Source: an uncultured Anaeromyxobacter sp. (lineage in GTDB: Bacteria > Myxococcota > Myxococcia > Myxococcales > Anaeromyxobacteraceae). From it: 64,000 nt of DNA. Both the position numbers and the translations under genes were made by a program. Position 1 is the first letter of the stretch; every line of letters starts with the position of its first letter. Under the pieces are notes generated by a model. That model saw nothing but the letters and a program-made list of their open reading frames with translations, was not told where the DNA came from and searched no databases. Below are positions 20,664-30,383 of this stretch, one piece after another. Where the stretch lies: contig CAIQRS010000141.1 of assembly GCA_903874275.1 (NCBI GenBank), positions 1 to 64,000 on the forward strand. Direction: 5' to 3'.

Positions 20664-21302
20664 CTAGGGAATCAGCCGCTCGAGGAAGGCCCGTGCGGCG
20701 GGGTCGTTCCAGTCCCGGGGGCCGACGACGTAGGAGACGAGCTTCCCGGAGGCGTCCACGACGTAGGTCTCCGGGAACTTGAAGGATTCCGGGCAGGCAC
20801 CCCGCGCCTGGCAGAAGTAGTCCCGGGTCACTTTCTGATCGGGGTCGTGGATCACGTCGATGCCGCTGGGAAGGCGACCGCCGAAGAACTTCATCACCTC
20901 CGGCCAGCCGTCGTCCACCGTGACCGCCACCATCCGGAACTTCCCGGGATGGCGCGCCGCGAGGTCGCGCCCGAGCTGGAGCATGGAGGGCATCTCCTCC
21001 CGGCACGGCGGGCACCAGGTGGCCCAGAAGTTCACGAAGACCACCTGGCCTCGCGCCTCGGCCAGGGTGAACGGCTTGCCCTCTGCGGTCGTGCCGAGAA
21101 GGGGCGGCGCGGGCACCGGGCGGGCGACCTGCGTCACCGCGAAGGCCTTCTCCCGGGCCAGCGCGACCTGGCGCGGCCCCTCGACCCACAGCTGGTAGCC
21201 CGTCCACCCGGCCGCCACCGCGACGAAGAGGGCGACGGCTGCGATGACTGCGGGCGTGCCCTTCCCGCTCTTCCCGGAGGTTTTCTGCTCGGCTGCGTCC
21301 AT
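20664..21302 (-). CDS. TlpA/ResA-like membrane-anchored thioredoxin
   Basis: 212 residues. One transmembrane anchor at about 18-38 is followed by a periplasmic thioredoxin/redoxin domain with the active site W-C97-P-P-C100 and the family phrase VFVNFWATWCPPC. Such proteins reduce disulfides outside the membrane, commonly in cytochrome c maturation. An additional cysteine pair (YFCQARGACPE) in the domain could form a structural disulfide. ATG 21302 was chosen over the longer frame because the anchor then has a normal charged head. It is divergent from the DUF4388 gene, 65 bp apart. Confidence 0.88.
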   Translation of the reverse strand: MDAAEQKTSGKSGKGTPAVIAAVALFVAVAAGWTGYQLWVEGPRQVALAREKAFAVTQVARPVPAPPLLGTTAEGKPFTLAEARGQVVFVNFWATWCPPCREEMPSMLQLGRDLAARHPGKFRMVAVTVDDGWPEVMKFFGGRLPSGIDVIHDPDQKVTRDYFCQARGACPESFKFPETYVVDASGKLVSYVVGPRDWNDPAARAFLERLIP

Positions 21303-21367
21303 GCGCCGCCGGTCATACCCCGGTCCGTTCCTTGCCGCCACGGCTCTTTCCGGGGAGACTCGTCCCC

Positions 21368-22492
21368 GTGCGTGGCCTCGCGGGTAGCCTGTCGTTCATG
21401 CCGCTCCCGGAGCTCGTGGAGTTCCTGGGGCGCCGTGCGGTGACCGGCTCCCTCACCTGCGAGCGCGGCGCGGTCCGCAAGACCGTCTACCTGCGCGACG
21501 GCAACGCGGTCGGCGCGGCCTCCACCGACCCGCGCGAGTTCCTGGGGCAGCTGCTCATCAACTTCGGCCACATCGACGAGGAGCAGCTCGCCAAGGCCTT
21601 CCGCACCCAGCAGGAGACCCGGATCCGGCTCGGCAAGGTGCTCGCCATGGTGGGGCTCGTCCAGCCGCGGGTCCTCCGCGAATCGCTCTCCATCAAGATC
21701 CGCGAGACGCTGCTCGACGTCTTCCGCTGGGAGTCGGGCGTGTTCCGCGTGGACGAGGAGCCTCCCGCCGCCATCGAGGACGAGCTCGCCGTCTCGGTGC
21801 CGCTCCCCGACATCCTCAAGGAGGCCGAGTTCCGGGCCACGGCCTGGGACGCCTTCCTGTCCCAGTTCCCCAGCAGCGGCGCCACCCTGATCGTGGACGA
21901 GTCGCGGATTCCCGCCAGCGCCGGCGAGGGCACCATCGACGGCAAGCTCCTCATGCTGGCCGCCAGCGGCCGGACCATCGACGAGATCGGCCTCGCGCTC
22001 CACGCCACCGAGTTCCACCTCTACCAGCGGCTCTACGCCATGGCGCGCCAGGGGGTCGTGACCGCCGCCGACATCGAGATCATCGAGGACGCGGCCCCGG
22101 AGGACGCCGAGCAGGTGAGCGCCGTGCTCGAGGAGTCTGCGCGGCTGCTCGCCGAGGGGCGCCCGGCCGAGGCGGAGCTGGCGGCGGCGCGGGCGCTCGG
22201 CGCGGCGCCCTCCTCCGACGACGCGCGGAAGGCGCTCTCGGCGGCGCGGGAGGCGCTGGGGGCGTCCCTGCGCGCCTCGCTCGACCGGCGGGCCATCCCG
22301 GTGGTTCGGCTCTCGTCGGGCGAGATCTCCGGCCTCGGCCTCGATGCCTCGCAGAAGTACCTGCTCTCCCGCTGCGACGGGCGGCGTGCGCTCGGGCAGA
22401 TCGCCCAGGTCGCGCCCCTCGACGAGCTGGAGGTGCTGAAGGCCTTCCGCGGCTTCGTCGAGCAGGGAGTCGTGGAGCTGCGCGCGGTCTGA
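21368..22492 (+). CDS. DUF4388 (PATAN-type) protein with a tandem MshE-N-like module
   Basis: 374 residues from GTG 21368, which gives the usual DUF4388 beginning (MRGLAGSLSFMPLPELVEFL, then G-S-L-T). Residues 58-81 and 87-110 are two 24-residue stretches in the MshE-N pattern, separated by exactly five residues; the first copy has Phe in place of the leading Arg. A further helical region and a winged-helix-like end follow. DUF4388/PATAN proteins are common in myxobacteria and linked to signalling and type IV pilus or gliding systems. c-di-GMP binding here is an inference. The gene is divergent from the TlpA-like gene and convergent with the PBP gene. Confidence 0.75.
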   Translation: MRGLAGSLSFMPLPELVEFLGRRAVTGSLTCERGAVRKTVYLRDGNAVGAASTDPREFLGQLLINFGHIDEEQLAKAFRTQQETRIRLGKVLAMVGLVQPRVLRESLSIKIRETLLDVFRWESGVFRVDEEPPAAIEDELAVSVPLPDILKEAEFRATAWDAFLSQFPSSGATLIVDESRIPASAGEGTIDGKLLMLAASGRTIDEIGLALHATEFHLYQRLYAMARQGVVTAADIEIIEDAAPEDAEQVSAVLEESARLLAEGRPAEAELAAARALGAAPSSDDARKALSAAREALGASLRASLDRRAIPVVRLSSGEISGLGLDASQKYLLSRCDGRRALGQIAQVAPLDELEVLKAFRGFVEQGVVELRAV

Positions 22493-22502
22493 GAGCGCCG
22501 GG

Positions 22503-23810
22503 CTACGGCTTGCGGGCCAGGGCCTGCCTGACCGGCGCGGATGGCTCGGGACGTCCACCCTCCCAGTCGGCCCAGGCCTCGACGGCGGCGCGCGCCACCC
22601 AGGGAGCCTTGACCCGCCAGTTGCGGTCGTTCACCACCACCACCGCGAAGGCGACGCGCGGGTTGTCGGCGGGGGCGAAGCCCACGAACCAGGAGTAGTC
22701 CCGGAACGGGTCGGGCTCGGAGAGCGAGCCGGTCTTGCCGGCCACGGTGAGCCCCTGCATCGACGACTGCCGGGAGCGGGGCGCCTTGAAGGCGCGCCGC
22801 CCGGTGCCCTCGGTGACGGTGGTCCGCATCATGGCGGAGAGCTCGGCGGCGACCTGCGCGTCGAGGACGCGGTGCGGCCCCTCGGAGGCGTGCGGCGAGG
22901 CCCCCGACGACGAGGCCACGACGTCGGGCGGCACGAAGATCCCGCCGTTGGCGACGATGGCGGCCACGACCGCGCCGTGGAGCGGCGACAGGCGCACCGG
23001 GCCGAAGCCGGCGGCGGTGGTGGCCAGCGCGAAGGGCTCGTCGGGGATCTCGGCGCGCGAGGTCTCGACCCGCTGGGCGAAGGGGATGGGCTGGTTGAAG
23101 AGGAAGCGGTCGGCCTCGGCGCGCAGGAGCGTGGCGTTGAGCGCGCGGTCGGCGAGCTTGGCGAAGACCACGTTGGCGCTCTTGCCGAGCGCCGAGGAGA
23201 GCGAGAGGCAGCGCAGGTCGCGGCGCGGATCGTCGGCCAGGAGGGCGGGCTTCACCCGGTGCTGCCCCCCGTGGAAGCAGACCTCGGCGCCCGGCTCGAA
23301 GCCGCGCCGGAGCAGCGCCGAGCTGGTGACGATCTTGAAGACGCTGGCGGCCGGCGCACGGGCCTCGAGCGAGAGGCCGCGGCGCCCGGGCTCGCGCTGC
23401 GAGTGCTCGGCCATGGCCAGCACGCGGCCGGTGGAGGGCTCGAGGAGCACGGCGGCGGCCCAGGGCACCCGGTGGTCGGCGAGCACCTTCTCGATGCGCT
23501 CCTGCAGGCGTGGGACGGTGGTCAGCACCGCGATCCCGGATCCGAGCGGCGCCACGTACCGGTTGGCGACCCGGTCCAGGGTGGCCTCGGCGAGACGGAG
23601 CTCGGAGGTGGCGACGGGCTTCATCACCGGCGGGATCTGAGGCGGCGAGCCGGGCAGCGGCGCGGGCTCGACCTCGTGCCCTCCCGAGAGGACGAGCGCT
23701 CCGGGCGGTGCGTCGATGCCCGCGGCGGGCGCCGGCCAGGGGAGAGCGAGGAAGAGGAGGAAGGCCCCGAAGGCGGCGAGAAGCCAGGAGGCGGGTCGGG
23801 GGTTTGTCAT
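22503..23810 (-). CDS. Penicillin-binding protein, transpeptidase only
   Basis: 435 residues. An N-terminal signal sequence or anchor (about 8-30) precedes a transpeptidase domain with all three active-site motifs: S156-V-F-K159, S211-A-N213 and K359-T-G361. It lacks a glycosyltransferase domain and a classical class B dimerisation domain, leaving a short linker (30-100). It should cross-link peptidoglycan in the periplasm. A short class D β-lactamase-like or PbpX-like role cannot be excluded. A terminator hairpin separates it from ppdK upstream, so it has its own promoter. Confidence 0.85.
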   Translation of the reverse strand: MTNPRPASWLLAAFGAFLLFLALPWPAPAAGIDAPPGALVLSGGHEVEPAPLPGSPPQIPPVMKPVATSELRLAEATLDRVANRYVAPLGSGIAVLTTVPRLQERIEKVLADHRVPWAAAVLLEPSTGRVLAMAEHSQREPGRRGLSLEARAPAASVFKIVTSSALLRRGFEPGAEVCFHGGQHRVKPALLADDPRRDLRCLSLSSALGKSANVVFAKLADRALNATLLRAEADRFLFNQPIPFAQRVETSRAEIPDEPFALATTAAGFGPVRLSPLHGAVVAAIVANGGIFVPPDVVASSSGASPHASEGPHRVLDAQVAAELSAMMRTTVTEGTGRRAFKAPRSRQSSMQGLTVAGKTGSLSEPDPFRDYSWFVGFAPADNPRVAFAVVVVNDRNWRVKAPWVARAAVEAWADWEGGRPEPSAPVRQALARKP

Positions 23811-23849
23811 CGAGATATCGCCATTGTCGTCGAAGCACGGGACAGCGTC

Positions 23850-23886
23850 AAAAATGGAGCGGAGCGCCCCGGTGTGGAGCGCTCCG
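23850..23886 (-). terminator. Rho-independent terminator downstream of ppdK
   Basis: On the minus strand a CGGAGCG arm (23886-23880) pairs with CGCTCCG (23866-23860) across a 13-nt loop. The stem is followed by CTCCA and a run of five T (23854-23850). It stands 28 bp after the ppdK stop. Confidence 0.75.
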
Positions 23887-23914
23887 CCCGTGTGTGATGC
23901 GGTCCCCGGTGGAC

Positions 23915-26803
<2,889 letters not shown>

Positions 26804-26901
26804 GGGGAACCCCCGTCGGGATCGTACGCCTCGCCCCGCGCCTGCGGGCGCGTGCACCCGGAGTGGTAGCGATTCGGGGGTGCCCGCGGGCTTGTCCCCC
26901 A

Positions 26902-26928
26902 TCAATACGGGGAACTTTCTTCTGTCAA
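26902..26928 (-). promoter_or_regulatory. Possible sigma-70 promoter of ppdK
   Basis: A perfect TTGACA (26928-26923) is followed after 15 bp by TATTGA (26907-26902) on the minus strand, about 100 bp before the ppdK ATG. The spacer is shorter than the usual 17 bp. Confidence 0.4.
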
Positions 26929-26974
26929 AGTCCCGTGTCGTCGGGGGGTTGAGCGTGTAAATCCAGCAAATTCG

Positions 26975-28027
26975 CTAGATCCGCATCGACTCGATGCGCG
27001 CCTCGTCCTGCTCGGGCACGACCGTGAGCGCCTCGACGACGCCCTCCTCGGCCCAGTCGACCACCACCTCGGGCAGCTGCCTCCCCTTGCCGTAGCGGGC
27101 CACGATCCGGGCGATGAGCTGCCGCTCCTCCCAGGTCGGGGCGCCCTCGACGAGCGCCACCGGTCCGTTCAGGTCCCGGGCCGCCACCCGGGCCCGTCCC
27201 TCGCCGTAGGAGTCGAGGACGGAGTTCTCCAGCTCGCTCCGGCCCACCACGATTTTCACGGTTGGTGACAGGCGCAGGTGGCGCCCGGTGGAGAGCAGCA
27301 CCAGGTCCTCCTTGCGGATGCGCCGCTCCTCGCCGGCGGCCTCGCGGGAGTCGAGGACGTCGAAGAACTTCCGGGAGAAGGACTCGTCGGTGAGGTAGCA
27401 GCAGCCCCCGGCGGGCTGGGGCCACTCGGCGATTCCCAGCTCGCGGGCCAGGCGGATCTGCCGCTGCCGGGAGCGGCCGTTGATGTCGAGCAGGAGCGAT
27501 CGGTCGAGGATGCCCTCCCGTTCCGGGATGGAGGGCTCGAGGAGCCGCGCCGAGAGCGGGCGCACCAGCCGGCCGGTGAGGCCGCTCTCCTTCTCCACGG
27601 CCCGCAGCGTGTCGCGGCGCTGGCTCTTGGGGCGCTGCCCCACCACCTCGCCGGTGAAGACGAAGGAGGCCCCCTCCCGCTCCATGATCTCGCGGGCCTT
27701 GCGCATCATGAAGATGCGGCAGTCCACGCAGGGGTTGGCGTTGGCCCCGTACCCGTAGCGTGGGTTCACGATCAGTTCCAGGTAGCCCTGGTCGGAGACG
27801 TCCACGTACTCGATGTCCACCTCGAGGTCGGCGGCGGCGCGCAGCGCCTCGTTCTGCGGCATGCTGCCGTCGGGGCGTCCACCCTTGCGACGCTGGGTCT
27901 CGGTGATGCAGAGGCCGGTGTAGAAGTTGACGGCCTTCACCTCGATGCCCTGCCGCTTCACCAGGGCCAGCGCGAGCGTGGAGTCGAGCCCGCCCGAGAT
28001 CATCCCGATGGCCTTGCGCGCCTTCAC
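26975..28027 (-). CDS. ThiI-like PP-loop sulfurtransferase with NFACT-R-type C-terminal domain
   Basis: 350 residues from GTG 28027. Residues 1-205 form a PP-loop ATPase of the ThiI/MnmA/TtuA group: the pyrophosphate loop S11-G-G-L-D-S16, a C-x2-C pair at C100/C103 in NPCVDC, and C209-C210. The C-terminal ~120 residues match the small domain related to NFACT-R found fused to thiouridine enzymes. No THUMP domain is present. It should adenylate a tRNA uridine (or another acceptor) and insert sulfur. The start overlaps the stop of the TusA-like gene (GTGA), so donor and enzyme are likely made together. The modified position is unknown. Confidence 0.82.
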   Translation of the reverse strand: MKARKAIGMISGGLDSTLALALVKRQGIEVKAVNFYTGLCITETQRRKGGRPDGSMPQNEALRAAADLEVDIEYVDVSDQGYLELIVNPRYGYGANANPCVDCRIFMMRKAREIMEREGASFVFTGEVVGQRPKSQRRDTLRAVEKESGLTGRLVRPLSARLLEPSIPEREGILDRSLLLDINGRSRQRQIRLARELGIAEWPQPAGGCCYLTDESFSRKFFDVLDSREAAGEERRIRKEDLVLLSTGRHLRLSPTVKIVVGRSELENSVLDSYGEGRARVAARDLNGPVALVEGAPTWEERQLIARIVARYGKGRQLPEVVVDWAEEGVVEALTVVPEQDEARIESMRI

Positions 28028-28278
28028 GGCGCCCCCCGCTTCCGCACCCAGCTCCGGAAGGCGCTCCCCTCGCGGAAGGTCCCCAGGTGCTCGTTGCGGG
28101 TGGCCCGGCACCACATGGGCATGTCGGTGGCGATGCCGGGGTCGGTGGCGAGGACGCAGACCACCGCGCCGGCGGAGAGCCCCTTCATGGCGCGCGCGAT
28201 CTCGACGATGGGGTACGGGCAGAGCCGCCCCGAGGTGTCGAGGGTGAGGTCGGGAGCGGGCAGCGGGGGCGCGTGCAT
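28024..28278 (-). CDS. TusA-like sulfur carrier protein
   Basis: 84 residues. The TusA/SirA signature lies around C20-P-Y-P, followed by a helix (IVEIARAMKGL) and the V-C-V-L-A-T-D-P strand. The cysteine would carry a persulfide. Translational coupling to the ThiI-like enzyme points to a dedicated sulfur relay for tRNA thiolation. The start ATG 28278 lies in a 92-bp region, divergent from the outer-membrane protein gene, which contains a perfect CCCCGCGCGGGG palindrome at 28294-28305. Confidence 0.88.
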   Translation of the reverse strand: MHAPPLPAPDLTLDTSGRLCPYPIVEIARAMKGLSAGAVVCVLATDPGIATDMPMWCRATRNEHLGTFREGSAFRSWVRKRGAP

Positions 28279-28370
28279 CGCCGCACCGTTTATCCCCGCG
28301 CGGGGAAGGGAGCAACCGCCGCACGCGTTCCTTGCCGAAAGGAGAGGGCGGCGGTAACTTCCCGGCCCCG

Positions 28371-28886
28371 ATGGTGAACCCTCTGGCTCGACCCGTTCTC
28401 GGCGCGCTGGCCGCGGCCCTCGTGGCCGTTCCCGGCCTGGCCCGCCCGGCCGACCCGCCGGCCGACTCCCGTCCGGTGGGGGTCGTCTTCTCGGTGGACC
28501 TGGGCGGCGGCGGCCAGCTCGGCACCGGCTCGGCCTACGACCCGCCCGGCGTCTTCGAGTTCGAGGCCGGGGTGGCCTACGAGGTCTTCTTCGGGCTCGC
28601 GCCCCAGCTCTCGATGGTGCTGGGGATGGCCCCGACGGCCTCCTTCGCCATCCGCCCGGGCCTGGCGTGGTTCATCCCCGAGACCCCGTTCTACCTGCGC
28701 GCCGCCTTCGACGCCTCCACGCAGGTCGGCTACCTGGCCTGGCGCTGGATGCTGCTCGGCGGCGGGGCCGCCCTGCGGATCACCGACACCCTGGGATTCA
28801 TGGTGGAGGCCGACAGCGGCTTCCCTCTCTCGAGCGGAGCCGGGACACCCCTCATCGTGCGCGGCGGCGCCTTCGCCCGTTTCTAG
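28371..28886 (+). CDS. Putative small outer-membrane β-barrel protein
   Basis: 171 residues from ATG 28371. A signal peptide (about 1-23, ending VPGLARPA) is followed by alternating hydrophobic/polar strands rich in Gly and aromatics, ending in Phe (GGAFARF), the C-terminal signature of outer-membrane barrels. No named family recognised. It is 45 bp upstream of the DsbA-like gene and may be cotranscribed. A perfect 8-bp GC hairpin lies in the gap (28891-28909) without a U-tract. Confidence 0.6.
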   Translation: MVNPLARPVLGALAAALVAVPGLARPADPPADSRPVGVVFSVDLGGGGQLGTGSAYDPPGVFEFEAGVAYEVFFGLAPQLSMVLGMAPTASFAIRPGLAWFIPETPFYLRAAFDASTQVGYLAWRWMLLGGGAALRITDTLGFMVEADSGFPLSSGAGTPLIVRGGAFARF

Positions 28887-28931
28887 ACCCGGGCCGCCCC
28901 CGGCGGCCCCGAACACGCAGGAGCGAGACAG

Positions 28932-30383
28932 ATGAAGCACACGAGCTGGATCCTGGCACTCGTCGTGGGGGTCGTCCTGGGCGTGGTCGGCGACCGGATG
29001 GCGGGAGGCGGACCCCGGGTCGGCCCGGTCGCGGCCCGCCCCTCCGAGCTGCCCCCCCAGCAGCGCCCGCCCCAGCGTCCCCAGGAGGACACCAAGGCGG
29101 TCTACAGGGTCCCGGTGGACGACTCGCCGGCCCGGGGTCCCGCCGACGCGCTCGTGACCATCGTCGAGTCCTCCGACTTCGAGTGCCCCTTCTGCAAGCG
29201 GGTCGGTCCGGCCACGAAGCAGATCGAGGAGAACTACCGCGGCAAGGTGCGCTTCGTCTTCAAGCACAACCCGCTCCCCTTCCACGCCAAGGCGCTCCCG
29301 GCCGCCATCGCCGCCGAGGAGGGGCGTGCCCAGGGCGGCCCGTCCAAGTTCTGGGAGATGCACGACCGGCTCTTCGAGTCGGCCCCTGCGCTCGACCGCC
29401 CGGCCCTCGAGGCCGTTGCGAAGGCCGCCAAGCTCGACATGGCCGCCTTCGGCAAGGCCCTCGACGACAAGCGGCACGAACCCCGCATCAAGCGCGACCA
29501 GGCGCTCGTCACCGGCCTGGGGGCCAACGGCACCCCGACCTTCTTCGTGAACGGCCGCAAGATCCCGGGCGCGGTGCCCTACGAGACCTTCAAGGCCGTC
29601 GTGGACGAGGAGCTGGCAAAGGCCGAGGCCCTGGTGAAGTCGGGCGTCCCGGCCAAGGACGTCTACGCCCGCATCATGGAGGGTGCGGCCAGCGCCCCGG
29701 TGATGCTCCCGGCCGCGGCCGGGCAGCAGGCCGCCCAGGCCGCTCCCTCGCCCCCGCAGCCCCCGCCGCCGCAGGTCCAGAAGATCGAGCTCCGCCCCGA
29801 CGACCCGCAGAAGGGGCCCCGCAACGCCCCGGTGACGGTGGTGGTCTTCTCCGACTTCCAGTGCCCGTTCTGCAGCCGCGTGGAGCCGTCGCTCACCCAG
29901 CTGCAGAAGGCCTACCCCGCCGACGTCCGCGTGGTCTGGAAGCACCTGCCGCTCGCCATGCACCCGCAGGCGATGCCGGCGGCGCTGGCGGCCGAGGCGG
30001 CGCGCGAGCAGGGCAAGTTCTGGGAGATGCACGAGGCGCTCTTCCAGAACCAGGCGCAGCTCTCCCCGGACCAGTACGGCGTCCAGGCGAGGAAGCTCGG
30101 GCTCGACATGGCGAAGTTCCAGGCCTCCAGCGGCGCCGCGGCCACGCGGGCCCGCGTCGAGGAGGACGCCAAGCTCGGCGCCCGGGTGGCGCCGCAGGGC
30201 ACCCCAACACTCTACGTGAACTGCCGCCAGGTGGTCGGGGCCCAGCCCTACGAGGTCTTCCAGAAGATGGTGGACGAGCAGCTGGCGCGGACCGCCGAGC
30301 TGCGCAAGGCCGGCGCCAAGGTGGACGGCTCCTTCTACGAGCGGATCTGCGAGGACAACCTCAAGAACCCGCCGAAGGGCTGA
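28932..30383 (+). CDS. Protein with two tandem DsbA-like thioredoxin domains
   Basis: 483 residues. A single N-terminal membrane anchor (about 5-20) is followed by a Pro-rich linker and two complete DsbA/thioredoxin_4-type domains. Domain 1 (about 55-240) has C85-P-F-C88 and the cis-Pro loop G-T-P-T-F-F-V-N-G. A linker rich in Ala and Pro follows. Domain 2 (about 280-475) has C311-P-F-C314 and G-T-P-T-L-Y-V-N-C. Both keep H-x-x-P-L-x-x-H, so both look active. It would act in the periplasm as an oxidase or isomerase. The 3' end overlaps the convergent cyclase-like gene by 23 bp. Confidence 0.85.
   Translation: MKHTSWILALVVGVVLGVVGDRMAGGGPRVGPVAARPSELPPQQRPPQRPQEDTKAVYRVPVDDSPARGPADALVTIVESSDFECPFCKRVGPATKQIEENYRGKVRFVFKHNPLPFHAKALPAAIAAEEGRAQGGPSKFWEMHDRLFESAPALDRPALEAVAKAAKLDMAAFGKALDDKRHEPRIKRDQALVTGLGANGTPTFFVNGRKIPGAVPYETFKAVVDEELAKAEALVKSGVPAKDVYARIMEGAASAPVMLPAAAGQQAAQAAPSPPQPPPPQVQKIELRPDDPQKGPRNAPVTVVVFSDFQCPFCSRVEPSLTQLQKAYPADVRVVWKHLPLAMHPQAMPAALAAEAAREQGKFWEMHEALFQNQAQLSPDQYGVQARKLGLDMAKFQASSGAAATRARVEEDAKLGARVAPQGTPTLYVNCRQVVGAQPYEVFQKMVDEQLARTAELRKAGAKVDGSFYERICEDNLKNPPKG

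Noticed and set aside
28887-28931. An intrinsic terminator between the small outer-membrane protein and the tandem DsbA gene
   Set aside because: The GC hairpin at 28891-28909 is perfect but lacks a U-tract, and the genes are only 45 bp apart, so cotranscription is as likely.
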